64,000 nucleotides of DNA, taken from contig NZ_CP015249.1 in NCBI RefSeq assembly GCF_001632775.1, positions 1,406,686 through 1,470,685 on the forward strand. The letters are read 5' to 3'. This DNA is from Dokdonella koreensis DS-123. Lineage in GTDB: Bacteria > Pseudomonadota > Gammaproteobacteria > Xanthomonadales > Rhodanobacteraceae. The position numbers and the translations under genes were made by a program. Below the pieces are notes generated by a model. That model was not told the DNA's origin, did not search any database, and was given only the letters and a program-made list of their open reading frames with translations. Numbering within the stretch: position 1 is the stretch's first letter; each line of letters begins with the position of its first letter. Positions 45,151 through 53,558 of the stretch are shown here, piece after piece.

Positions 45151-46071
45151 ATGACCCTCGCCAAACCGATCACGCCGCATCTGTGGTTCGCCACCCAGGC
45201 TCGCGAAGCCGCCGCGTTCTACTGCTCGGTGTTTCCCGACTCGAAGATCGAGTCGGTGGCCCGGCTGCGCGACACGCCGTCCGGCGACTGCGACCTGGTG
45301 GCCTTCGTCCTCGGCGGGCAACCGTTCATGGCGATCAGCGCCGGGCCGGTGTTCAGGTTCAATCCGTCGGTCTCGTTCCTGGTGAGCTTCGACGCATCGC
45401 GCGATAGCCGCGCGCGCGAAAAACTGGACGCGGCCTGGGCTGCGCTGATCGACGGCGGCCAGGCGCTGATGCTGCTGGATGCCTACCCGTTCAGTCCGCA
45501 CTACGGCTGGGTACAGGACCGCAACGGCCTGTCGTGGCAGTTGATCCTGTCCGAGGCGGGCGCCGCGCCGCGGCCGCTGATCATGCCGTTCCTGATGTTC
45601 ACCGGTGCGGTCTGCGGCAAGGCCGAGGAGGCCGGCGCGTTCTACCGGTCGGTGTTCGACGGGTCGTGCGCGGGCCAGCTGGTGCGGTATCCGGACGGTG
45701 CAGCGCCGGACCGCGCCGGCACCGTGATGTTCTCCGATTTTCGCCTCGGCGAGACCTGGTTCGCGGCGATGGACAGCGCCCATCCGCATGGATTCGGCTT
45801 CAACGAGGCGGTCTCGTTCATGGCGATAGGCCACGACCAGGCCGGGATCGACCGCCACTGGGCACGGCTGTCGGCGGTGCCAGAGGCCGAGCAATGCGGC
45901 TGGTGCAAGGATCGCTACGGGGTGTCCTGGCAGGTCACGGCAGCCGTGCTCGGCGAGCTGCTGGCCTCGGGCGATCCGGTGGTGGTCGAGCGCGTGACGC
46001 GGGCGGTGCTTCCGATGCACAAGCTCGACGTCGCGCGGATCGAGGCTGCGGTGCGCGCCGACGCCACGTGA
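45151..46071 (+). CDS. Tandem VOC/PhnB-type protein
   Basis: A 306-aa protein of two consecutive VOC units. The first (about 5-140) starts HLWFATQAREAAAFYCSVFPDS and ends NGLSWQLIL; the second (about 150-300) starts PFLMFTGAVCGKAEEAGAFYRSVF and ends CGWCKDRYGVSWQVTAAVLGELLA plus a KLDVARIEAA helix. The second half matches the single-unit protein at 33884-34363, so this is an internal duplication or fusion. GGAGG lies 6 nt before the ATG. The activity of this subgroup is unknown. Confidence 0.85.
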   Translation: MTLAKPITPHLWFATQAREAAAFYCSVFPDSKIESVARLRDTPSGDCDLVAFVLGGQPFMAISAGPVFRFNPSVSFLVSFDASRDSRAREKLDAAWAALIDGGQALMLLDAYPFSPHYGWVQDRNGLSWQLILSEAGAAPRPLIMPFLMFTGAVCGKAEEAGAFYRSVFDGSCAGQLVRYPDGAAPDRAGTVMFSDFRLGETWFAAMDSAHPHGFGFNEAVSFMAIGHDQAGIDRHWARLSAVPEAEQCGWCKDRYGVSWQVTAAVLGELLASGDPVVVERVTRAVLPMHKLDVARIEAAVRADAT

Positions 46072-46230
46072 CGCGGGGTGCGGCGCACGGGACGCGGCGC
46101 CGGTGCGCGTCACGGTCGCAAGCCCGCCGTGGCGCAGCCGGTACGCGGAACGCTACGCTTTCGCGGGAAGCGGCGCAGCGGACTTCGGCAGCCGGTACGC
46201 TTTCGTTGCCAATGGCCCGACGGGTTTCCC

Positions 46231-47361
46231 ATGTGTCGTTCCTCCCTGACGCTCGCGTCGTTCCTCGCAATGGGTGTGGTGGCCTTCGGCGGGCTGCGTG
46301 ACGATGCGCGGGCCGCCGATGCCGGTGCAGCCCGGCCCTTGCCCGTGGCGTCCCGCGTGCCGGTGGGCCGGGAGGACGTGGTCGCACTCGGCTCCGGTGC
46401 AGGCGTCGACCGCCAGGCGACGCTGGCGACGCGCCGGTCCGGTGGCTTCGTGCTGGTGTATGCCCGGTTTCAGGACGGCGACCTGGACTCGGCGCAGCTG
46501 AGGCAGGTGGTCTCGGAGACGGGCGATGCCCTATCCGACCCGCGCCCGCTTTCGTTCGGGCATGGCGTCGAGGACGCGCCGGCCTTCATCGACGTCGGTG
46601 GCCGGACGTGGCTGTACTTTGCGAGCCGCGAAACGGATACGGGCTCCATCGGGCTCTGGCGATCGCGCCTGGACGAGGGCACGTTCGCGCCGGCTCACCG
46701 GCTCGACGCCATCGAAGGGCTGACCCGGCTGGTCCAATGGCCGCGCTGGGTGGCGGCCGGATCGGACGCGCTGCTGACGTTTCGCGGACTCACGTCCGTG
46801 CCGACGTGGCTGCGGCTGGAGGACGGCCTGAAGCCGGGCCCGGCCATGGTGCCCGCGGCGGTTGGCGTCGCCTATCCGCGCGTGGTGCCGCTGGGGAATC
46901 GCGGCTGCTTCTTCAGCTACCAGCGACCGCCGGAAGGCGGGTACATGGCGACCTACTACCGCGTCAGTGCGGACTGCGCGCGCTGGTCCGATGCCGCGCC
47001 GCTGGCGCCGCCGCCGCCGCCCAACAAGCCGGATGTCCACGACGCCTATGCGTTGCCGCGACCGGACGGAGGCGTGGACGTCTACTACGTCTACCCGTCG
47101 TTCAAGGGGCCGGATGCCCGGTTTGCGGTGGGATTCGACCTCTACCGGCGCTCGGTGCGGCCGGATGGCCGCCTGGGGCCGGAGCAGCGCCTGACCGACA
47201 GGACCGCGTTCAATCCGTTCGCGCCGTCGGCTCACCGATTGCAGGACGGCACGGTGCTGGTGTCGTTTTCCGACATCCTCGAGAACGGCGCCGATGGCGT
47301 TTCCCGTGCGCAGCTGACGGTATTCCGACTGAAGGACGATGCGGCCCCTGTGGCGCCGTAG
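46231..47361 (+). CDS. Exported beta-propeller-like protein
   Basis: A 376-aa protein with a signal peptide (SSLTLASFLAMGVVAFGG to RAADA). The mature part consists of repeated beta-strand pairs (GGFVLVYARFQDGDLD, RTWLYFASRETDTGS, GVDVYYVYPSFKG, GTVLVSFSDILEN) in the manner of sialidase- or glycosyl-hydrolase-43-type propellers, but no Asp-box or catalytic residues are evident. Function unknown; likely periplasmic or secreted. The start at 46231 is chosen for the signal peptide; the upstream frame is GC-rich noise. Confidence 0.72.
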   Translation: MCRSSLTLASFLAMGVVAFGGLRDDARAADAGAARPLPVASRVPVGREDVVALGSGAGVDRQATLATRRSGGFVLVYARFQDGDLDSAQLRQVVSETGDALSDPRPLSFGHGVEDAPAFIDVGGRTWLYFASRETDTGSIGLWRSRLDEGTFAPAHRLDAIEGLTRLVQWPRWVAAGSDALLTFRGLTSVPTWLRLEDGLKPGPAMVPAAVGVAYPRVVPLGNRGCFFSYQRPPEGGYMATYYRVSADCARWSDAAPLAPPPPPNKPDVHDAYALPRPDGGVDVYYVYPSFKGPDARFAVGFDLYRRSVRPDGRLGPEQRLTDRTAFNPFAPSAHRLQDGTVLVSFSDILENGADGVSRAQLTVFRLKDDAAPVAP

Positions 47362-47434
47362 CGGGGCGGACCTATGTGCCGGCGGGCGGGAACAGCACCG
47401 TGGCCGCGCCGGAAAGAGCGGCGCCGGGATCTGC

Positions 47435-47932
47435 ATGGATAACGGCTTGAGCGTCCGGATGCGACATGGGACGATCGCGTGCGTGACCCATCCGTCCGCC
47501 CCTGCGCCACACCTGCGCGACCTCGCGCGGCTGCGCCGCGTCCGCGACCGGATCGACCGGGAGTACGCGCAGCCGCTCAACGTCGAGGCGCTGGCCCGCG
47601 GTGTGGCGATGTCGGCCGGGCACCTGAGCCGCCAGTTCCGGGCGGCGTACGGCGAGTCGCCGTACAGCTACCTGATGACGCGGCGCATCGAGCGCGCGAT
47701 GGCGCTGCTGCGTCGCGGCGACCTCAGCGTCACCGAGATCTGCTTCACCGTCGGTTGCGCGTCGCTGGGCACGTTCAGCACGCGCTTCACCGAGCTGGTC
47801 GGCGTGCCGCCCAGCGTCTACCGGCAGCAGGCGACACAGGCAACGGCGGGGATGCCGGCCTGCGTCGCGCGGCAGGTGACGCGACCGATCAGGAATCGAG
47901 AAGCGCCGGCCCCCGAGCCGGACGTAGCATGA
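47435..47932 (+). CDS. AraC family regulator, short form
   Basis: A 165-aa protein that is little more than the AraC DNA-binding domain. The first HTH (LNVEALARGVAMSAGHLSRQFRAAYGESPYSYLMTRRIERAMALL) and the second (SVTEICFTVGCASLGTFSTRFTELVGVPPSVYRQ) fill residues about 48-132. With no N-terminal sensor domain it may bind without a ligand. It lies 30 nt upstream of a VOC gene and the DUF1801 genes, the probable regulon; AraC-VOC-DUF1801 neighbourhoods recur in this lineage. The start is uncertain (47435 or the Met at 47459). Confidence 0.82.
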   Translation: MDNGLSVRMRHGTIACVTHPSAPAPHLRDLARLRRVRDRIDREYAQPLNVEALARGVAMSAGHLSRQFRAAYGESPYSYLMTRRIERAMALLRRGDLSVTEICFTVGCASLGTFSTRFTELVGVPPSVYRQQATQATAGMPACVARQVTRPIRNREAPAPEPDVA

Positions 47933-47962
47933 CGGTCCCAGCCATTACCGAGCCCGACCGCC

Positions 47963-48373
47963 ATGGACATCAGCATCCACGCCAGCTTCCTTCCGCAGAA
48001 CGACCCGGACGCGTCGCTGGCCTTCTATCGTGACACCCTCGGTTTCGAGGTACGCAACGACGTCGGCTACAACGGGATGCGCTGGATCACGGTGGGGCCG
48101 CCCGGGCAGCCCGGCACGTCGATCGTGCTGTATCCGCCAGCGGCCAGCCCCGGCATCACGGACGATGAGCGCCGCATGGTCGCCGAGATGATGGCCAAGG
48201 GCACCTATGCCACGTTGTTGCTGGCCACCCCGGATCTGGACGCGGCCTTCGAGCGGGTGCAGGCGAGCGGCGCCGAGATCGTCGAGGAGCCGACCCAGCA
48301 GCCGTATGGCGTGCGGGACTGTGCCGTCCGCGATCCCGCCGGCAACCTGCTGCGCATCCAGGAGCGCGGCTGA
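47963..48373 (+). CDS. VOC family glyoxalase-like protein
   Basis: A 136-aa VOC protein starting ISIHASFLPQNDPDASLAFYRDTLGFEV and ending VRDCAVRDPAGNLLRIQE, i.e. the complete paired beta-alpha-beta-beta-beta fold with a C-terminal Glu metal ligand in RIQE. It is closer to true glyoxalase/dioxygenase-type members than the PhnB-like ones here. It lies 30 nt behind the AraC gene and 56 nt before the DUF1801 set. Confidence 0.88.
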   Translation: MDISIHASFLPQNDPDASLAFYRDTLGFEVRNDVGYNGMRWITVGPPGQPGTSIVLYPPAASPGITDDERRMVAEMMAKGTYATLLLATPDLDAAFERVQASGAEIVEEPTQQPYGVRDCAVRDPAGNLLRIQERG

Positions 48374-48429
48374 ACCCGGTCGCGATCGCTCGACCGGCAC
48401 CACCATCCCCATCACCGGTGAGGACAGTC

Positions 48430-48960
48430 ATGAAGCCAGCGACGACCGTTCCGAAAAAGCGTGCGAGTGCCGCAAAGGCAGACGAGGGTACGGCTACGCC
48501 ATCCGAGCGCATCGATGCGCGGATCGAGGCATTGGGCGACTGGCGCGGCCAGACCCTGACCCGGCTCCGGGCGCTGATCCGGCAGGCCGCCTCTGATGTG
48601 GTCGAGGAATGGAAGTGGCGCGGCGTGCCGGTGTGGTCGCACGGCGGCATGATCTGCACCGGCGAGACCTACGCGAATGTCGTGAAGATGACGTTCGCCA
48701 AGGGCGCCGCGCTGGAGGATCCCTCCAAGCTCTTCAACGCGAGCCTCGAAGGCAACACCCGGCGCGCCATCGATTTCCACGAGGGCGACCCGATCGACGC
48801 CACCGCCTTGAAGGCGCTCATTCGCGCGGCCGTCGCGTTGAATACCGCATCGGCCGCGGCGCGGAAGACACCCAAGAGGGCCGCGGCCGGTACGAAGCGC
48901 GCGCCCGCCAAGCGCATTCCGGGGGCCGTTCCGGCAGGCCGTTCGGGGAAGCCCGCATGA
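48430..48960 (+). CDS. DUF1801 protein with basic C-terminal tail
   Basis: A 176-aa protein. A lysine/alanine-rich start leads into a DUF1801 domain (about 28-140): IEALGDWRGQTLTRLRALIRQAASDVVEEWKWRGVPVWSHGGMICTGETYANVVKMTF. The C-terminal 35 residues (KTPKRAAAGTKRAPAKRIPG) are histone-H1-like and may bind nucleic acid. DUF1801 is structurally a YdhG-like fold of unknown activity. The stop overlaps the next start as ATGA. Confidence 0.83.
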   Translation: MKPATTVPKKRASAAKADEGTATPSERIDARIEALGDWRGQTLTRLRALIRQAASDVVEEWKWRGVPVWSHGGMICTGETYANVVKMTFAKGAALEDPSKLFNASLEGNTRRAIDFHEGDPIDATALKALIRAAVALNTASAAARKTPKRAAAGTKRAPAKRIPGAVPAGRSGKPA

Positions 48961-49175
48961 ACGCCAGCCAGTGGACCCGTCAGATCCACCGCTGGGTGTC
49001 GATGGCTTTCACGGTGGGCGTCATCGTCAACATCGTGGCCGTGGCGAGTGGGAAGGCGCCACCTTTCTGGGTGTATCTCCTCGCCCTGGTGCCGCTGGCC
49101 CTGCTGCTGGTCACCGGCCTGTACTTGTTCGTGCTGCCCTACGCCGTGCGCTGGCGCAGCGGGGCCCGGGCATGA
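48957..49175 (+). CDS. Small two-helix membrane protein
   Basis: A 72-aa protein with two predicted transmembrane helices (about 13-32, VSMAFTVGVIVNIVAVASG, and 37-60, FWVYLLALVPLALLLVTGLYLF) separated by a short loop. It is embedded between two DUF1801 genes and overlaps both by ATGA (48957-48960 and 49172-49175), which argues strongly that it is expressed. No family name known to me. Confidence 0.82.
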   Translation: MNASQWTRQIHRWVSMAFTVGVIVNIVAVASGKAPPFWVYLLALVPLALLLVTGLYLFVLPYAVRWRSGARA

Positions 49176-49678
49176 GCCCGCGGACCGGACCGGCGTCCGC
49201 CATGCCGGCGAAGGCGGCCAGGAAGCCGGCCGCGAAGAAGGCGGCCAAGAAGGTCGCCGGGAAGGCCGCCGCCAAGACGCCGGTCCTGCTTTCGGGCGGC
49301 AACCCGCAGATCGCGAAGGGCTACGGCGATGCGCCGGTGCAGGCCTACATCGCGGCGATGCCAGGTTGGAAGCGCGATCTCGGGCGCCGGCTCGACGCGC
49401 TGATCGAGCGCGCGGTTCCCGGCGTGTACAAGGCGGTCAAGTGGAACTCGCCCTTGTACGGCATCGAGGGCCAGGGCTGGTTCCTCGGTCTCCATTGCTT
49501 CACGAAGTACGTCAAGGTGGCGTTCTTCCGCGGTACGGCGTTGCGTCCTCTGCCGCCGGGCGCGTCCAAGAGCCCGGACACGCGCTACCTCGACATCCGC
49601 GAGGACGTCCCGCTCGACGAAGCGCAGTTCATCGCCTGGGCGCAGCAGGCCAGCCGGCTGCCCGGCGAACGGATGTGA
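49172..49678 (+). CDS. DUF1801 protein with KAAKK-rich N-terminus
   Basis: A 168-aa protein. The first ~38 residues are a histone-H1-like run (KAARKPAAKKAAKKVAGKAA), followed by a DUF1801 domain (about 50-165): APVQAYIAAMPGWKRDLGRRLDALIERAVPGVYKAVKWNSPLYGIEGQGWFLGLHCFTKYVKVAFF. This is the reverse layout of the first DUF1801 gene, whose basic tail is C-terminal. Coupled to the upstream membrane-protein gene by ATGA. Confidence 0.85.
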   Translation: MSPRTGPASAMPAKAARKPAAKKAAKKVAGKAAAKTPVLLSGGNPQIAKGYGDAPVQAYIAAMPGWKRDLGRRLDALIERAVPGVYKAVKWNSPLYGIEGQGWFLGLHCFTKYVKVAFFRGTALRPLPPGASKSPDTRYLDIREDVPLDEAQFIAWAQQASRLPGERM

Positions 49679-49876
49679 GCGGGCGGTGCATCGGTGCGCC
49701 GGAGGTCTGGTGCGTCGATCGCCTGGCGCTGGCCGGGCGGCCGGCCGCATCGGCCTGGCGCAATCGCGCGGGCATGCGTCGAAAGATCCTGCGAAAGGGC
49801 CGGGCTGGTCGGCGCTGACCGGCGCGCACCGGCGGGCGATGAAACGGAAGGACGCGTCCGTAAGCGCGGTCCGCGT

Positions 49877-50785
49877 TCAGTAGAACGCGACGCCGGATCG
49901 CAGCACGCCCTGGAACACCAGCAGCAACAGTGCTGCCGCGGCCAGCGGAATCCCGATGGAGCCGGCCGCTGTACCGCGTGCGCGAACGTCCTCGACGCGC
50001 CACGCGCCGGCCTGCATCCAGGCGGTGCCGAGAATCGCGACCCAGGCGGGGACCAGCACGACCTCGATCCACTCGCGTGGTACGCGGAACGCGATGCACG
50101 CCACGCTGCCGGCGAGGGCGGGCAACGTGGCGACCAGGAACGTGAACCGCGTGCGCGCGCCGGCGCTGGCGATGCGCTCGGGCCGGTCGGCCAGCGCAAG
50201 CAGCGGGCGGAGCAGGCCGAGCCCGACGGCCGGGACGGCCGCCAGCGCCAGCAGGCCGGCCGCCAGCCGCAGCGGCGGCGGCCATCCCAGGTAGGTCATC
50301 GCCATGCCGACGTCGCTGCCCTCGCTGAGGGCGCCGATCGTGAACTGCGGCAGCGCCATCAGCAGGCCGCAATAGACCATCCACAGCAGGAACAGCCGAA
50401 TGTTGGCCGGCGCGGCCGGGTAGCGCGCCAGCAGCCAGCGGCAAGCCAGGGCGCACAGGAGCGTTGCCGCCACGCCGGTCCCCTGGAACAGCGACGCCAG
50501 CGGATGCGTGCCCTCCCACGCGTGGTTGTTGTGGAACAAAGTCGGCTGCAGGCCCGGCGTGAACGCCTTGGGCAGCACCAGGAACAGCTCCTGGAGGAAG
50601 AAGGTCAGGTTGAAGGCGAGCGTATAGAGCACGGCGGAGCGGAGCGTCAGCGTCCAGTCCCAGGGCGGTGCCGGCCGATGCGGCGGCGCGGCGCGCGGAC
50701 GGCGAAGCAGGCCGGCGATGCCCAGCGTCAGGGGACCAACCACCGCGACGAGCACGGTTGCGATGGCGATGGCGTATCCGGTCAT
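49877..50785 (-). CDS. Multi-pass membrane protein, unknown function
   Basis: A 302-aa protein with about eight hydrophobic segments (beginning AIAIATVLVAVVGPLTLGIAGLL and ending AAAALLLLVFQGVLRSGVAF) and no signal peptide. The loop FFLQELFLVLPKAFTPGLQPTLFHNNHAWEG is distinctive, with several aromatic and His residues. No transporter motif recognised. The start at 50785 (MTGYAIAIATV) puts the first helix directly at the N-terminus. Confidence 0.75.
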   Translation of the reverse strand: MTGYAIAIATVLVAVVGPLTLGIAGLLRRPRAAPPHRPAPPWDWTLTLRSAVLYTLAFNLTFFLQELFLVLPKAFTPGLQPTLFHNNHAWEGTHPLASLFQGTGVAATLLCALACRWLLARYPAAPANIRLFLLWMVYCGLLMALPQFTIGALSEGSDVGMAMTYLGWPPPLRLAAGLLALAAVPAVGLGLLRPLLALADRPERIASAGARTRFTFLVATLPALAGSVACIAFRVPREWIEVVLVPAWVAILGTAWMQAGAWRVEDVRARGTAAGSIGIPLAAAALLLLVFQGVLRSGVAFY

Positions 50786-50998
50786 TCCGCATTCCTCGTC
50801 GTGGTCGTGCGCTGGCCGAGGAGTCGCACGTCCCGCCGGCATCGGGCACAGGCTACGGTCGTTGCCGAGGCGTGCGCAACGGCGCGTCGGTTTGCCCGGA
50901 CGTGCGGATGGTCATGCACGTCGGAAACGCACGGCAGGCCCCGATCGCCGGTGGGGCGGGGCTGCGGTTCGGGGCGTTGCTTCGGCGGGACGAGGTAC

Positions 50999-51035
50999 AA
51001 AAAAGGGGCAGAGGAGGGAGCCCTCGCTCTGCCCC
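50999..51035 (-). terminator. Rho-independent terminator of the haem-protein gene
   Basis: Arms 51005-51013 and 51027-51035 pair perfectly (GGGGCAGAG/CTCTGCCCC), with an inner GAGGG/CCCTC stem. On the minus strand the hairpin is followed by TTTTTT (51004-50999). It lies 21 nt after the stop of the gene at 51056. Confidence 0.88.
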
Positions 51036-51055
51036 AGGTCTTGCCGGCCGTGCGC

Positions 51056-52858
51056 TTAGTGCGTGCGCGGTCCGGGCATCGGGTTGAACAGTTCCTCGAC
51101 CAGGCCAGTGGCCCGGCAGCTGCTGCTGACCAGCGCATCGAGATCCGTCTGGCGGTGCAGCAGGTCACCGAACGTGCGCGGCACGCTGGAGACGGGGTCG
51201 GGCATCGTGAACGTGCCCGGGCTGCTCACCGAGCCGGGGCTGCCGACCAGGAAGCGCGAGAGCCCGGAGGGAGCACCCATGTTGCGCGGTTCCACGTGCA
51301 GGAACTTCGTCTGGGTCTCGCCGCCATGGCACGAATCGCACGTGTTCAGCGAGAGCATGTGCCGCGCGTCGTTGTTGATGACGGCGGGATGATCCCAGAC
51401 CGACGAGGCCGAGGTGTCCGGATTGAGCGACGCGCCGGTCAGGAACGGCTTGCCCATGAAGATCTCCGGCACGACATAGTTGTTGGCCAGGATGTCGACC
51501 TCGTTGAGGTTGATGAAGTCCGCCAGCCGGGTGGTGGTGTGCGGCAGTGGCGTCGGGTTGTAGGTGGCCCGGTGCGGCGTCAGCTCGGTGGAGGCGGTCA
51601 GCAGGTGGCTGGTGTGCGGATCGAGGTGGAACTCGCGCAGTTCCCAGAGTCGATCGAGCGCGTTCTCGTTGGTGCGCACCTGGTTGATGGCGCTGCCGTT
51701 GGGCTTGTGCGGCGCGGCGTTGGCCGTGGCGAACTGGTCGGTGATGTCCTGCAACGCGGCGTTGTAGCCGGGCGAGCCCAGGACCAGCGCATCGAGGTCG
51801 TGCCACTGCTGGCCGAAAGCACGGATCTCCTCGCAGCGCTCCAGCGGTATGCCGTACTCCAGGATCACCGTGAACGGCAGCACTTCGCAGCCGCCGCGCT
51901 CCTGACGCCGCATGACGCCGAAGACGAAGCGGCCTTCACCGGCGCTGCCGCCGCCGTAGACCGTGTTCTTGCGCAGGTCCAGGCGGTTGACGATCGCGAG
52001 CAGGCGCATCGGTGATTCCTTGAGGATCAGCCGCCCCTTGCTGTCGCGCGGCCAGACGGCGAGGACCTGGTCGAGCATCTGGGTGCGCTTTTCGATGTCG
52101 AACGTGTTGACGTTCTGCGTCGTCAGCCAGCTCTTCAGCCAGGCCTCCACGAAATCGGCCGGGTGGACGCCGGTCAGCGGCTGGTTGGCCATGTCGGTCA
52201 TCAGCCGGTTGAAGGTCCAGGCACCGCCGGCATTGCCTTTGCCCGAGCAGGCGTCGAACGTGCGGTCCGGATCCTCGACGACGCGCGGATTGACGATCAT
52301 CAGCGAGCGGGCGGGGTTGACCAGCGCGAGACCGCCGGTGACCGCCTCTTCCGGAATCTCGATCGGTGTCTGATCCCGGATCTGGCGTGCCAGGCGTTCC
52401 GGATCGAGGAAGCCCAGCGGGCGGTAGTCGACCACCTCGCGGCCGCGGAACACCGGCACGCGCGGGTGCGCCTCGGCCAGTTCCCTGCGCTTGGCCTGCT
52501 CGGCGACGAACGTCTCAAAGTCGAACGGCACCACGGCGGAAAATGCTCCGACGTTCTTCGCGTCCTGCCGCAGGACCACGGTGCCGTCGGCCACCCGCAG
52601 CGGGATTTCGGCGGGCAGCGACCGGCCGTTCTTGAATTGGAGATCGATCTGCGCGTTGTAGCCTTCCGGCGTGGGCCGGGACAGCGCGGTGATCGTGATG
52701 GATTCGGCCGCGGGCATCGTGCCGGGGTCGAACGGCTCGGCCGCCTGGACGATGGCCGCCTGGCCGGCGAGGCCGGTGGTCAGCATCGCCGCGAGCAGGA
52801 CGGCAGCGCGCCGGTTGCGCGTGGTGTGGCTAGGCAAGGGTTGCTGGAGCATGTTCAT
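51056..52858 (-). CDS. Exported protein with single c-type haem site
   Basis: A 600-aa protein with a signal peptide (RAAVLLAAMLTTGLAGQAAIVQA) and one CxxCH haem site, CDSCH, near residue 520 within LSLNTCDSCHGGETQTKF. The rest has no recognised domain: WTFNRLMTDMANQPLTGVHPADFVEAWL and RLLAIVNRLDLRKN are conserved-looking. The single haem and long N-terminal part suggest a periplasmic oxidoreductase or electron acceptor. The start is preceded by AGGAGGAAGAGG. A good terminator follows, so it is a single-gene unit. Confidence 0.78.
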   Translation of the reverse strand: MNMLQQPLPSHTTRNRRAAVLLAAMLTTGLAGQAAIVQAAEPFDPGTMPAAESITITALSRPTPEGYNAQIDLQFKNGRSLPAEIPLRVADGTVVLRQDAKNVGAFSAVVPFDFETFVAEQAKRRELAEAHPRVPVFRGREVVDYRPLGFLDPERLARQIRDQTPIEIPEEAVTGGLALVNPARSLMIVNPRVVEDPDRTFDACSGKGNAGGAWTFNRLMTDMANQPLTGVHPADFVEAWLKSWLTTQNVNTFDIEKRTQMLDQVLAVWPRDSKGRLILKESPMRLLAIVNRLDLRKNTVYGGGSAGEGRFVFGVMRRQERGGCEVLPFTVILEYGIPLERCEEIRAFGQQWHDLDALVLGSPGYNAALQDITDQFATANAAPHKPNGSAINQVRTNENALDRLWELREFHLDPHTSHLLTASTELTPHRATYNPTPLPHTTTRLADFINLNEVDILANNYVVPEIFMGKPFLTGASLNPDTSASSVWDHPAVINNDARHMLSLNTCDSCHGGETQTKFLHVEPRNMGAPSGLSRFLVGSPGSVSSPGTFTMPDPVSSVPRTFGDLLHRQTDLDALVSSSCRATGLVEELFNPMPGPRTH

Positions 52859-52875
52859 CCTCTTCCTCCTCTTCC

Positions 52876-52997
52876 TGGCTGAATGGGTAAAGCGAGTGCG
52901 AACAGTGCTGCGATCGCGCGCGCGAATGCGCGGCGACAAAAGGCGTATAGGCTGGTTCCCCCGTTTGTGTTTCCCCTGGTCCGGTCGAAGCTAACAG
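52876..52997. repeat. Diverged repeat, copy A
   Basis: About 120 nt immediately upstream of the haem-protein start that aligns with 55241-55360: shared blocks include TGGCTGAA, GTGCTGCGATCG, GGCGAC and TCCCCTGGTCCG. It also carries the promoter region of the minus-strand gene. Confidence 0.5.
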
Positions 52998-53558
52998 CCG
53001 TTTCCGGCCAAAATCGTGACGTACGACACAGAAACGGGCGGCCGGAGTGGACTTTTGACCGGCTGGACGCCTAAGGGAAGCCAATCCCTGCGCCGGTGGC
53101 GAGGACCCGGTGCCCATGGCGCGAGAAACGACGGCCTTCCTGGTCCTTGAGCGTGTTTTGGACTTTGAGGTGAAGTGCGTTGCGGCCGCTGCGTCGACCT
53201 GGCAAGGCGCCCGTCGCCGCTTTGGGTGGATGCCCAAGCCACGGCCGGCAACGCGGCCGAGGTGGCCATGGCGGCTCACCCCCGTGATACGGCCCCTGGC
53301 AGGGCCAAGCTGCGTTTCAGCCCTTGGCCAAACGAGCCAGCTGATCGGGTGCGCCTTACTGGGTCAACGCGCCAGGGCTTCCCCGCCCAGCTCGATGTTA
53401 ATGGCCCCAAGCAGCGATCGAGCGCTTTGAGGCGGAGCCGGGCGGCCGCCGGCGCTATCGAAGTGGTGGCGATGCGGCCGGGTGACCGGCCTGCTCACTT
53501 CCTTGGCGCCACGCTGCTCGCCAGCGCTACGAGACAGGTTCGCCCGATCCGGGCCGCG
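52998..53558. other. Gap, no gene seen
   Basis: 561 nt between copy A of the repeat and the CSLREA gene stop. It begins with a GCCGTTTCCGGCCAAAATCG palindrome-rich stretch; no RBS-led coding frame is recognised. Apparent long frames are shadows of the GC-rich strand. Confidence 0.4.
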
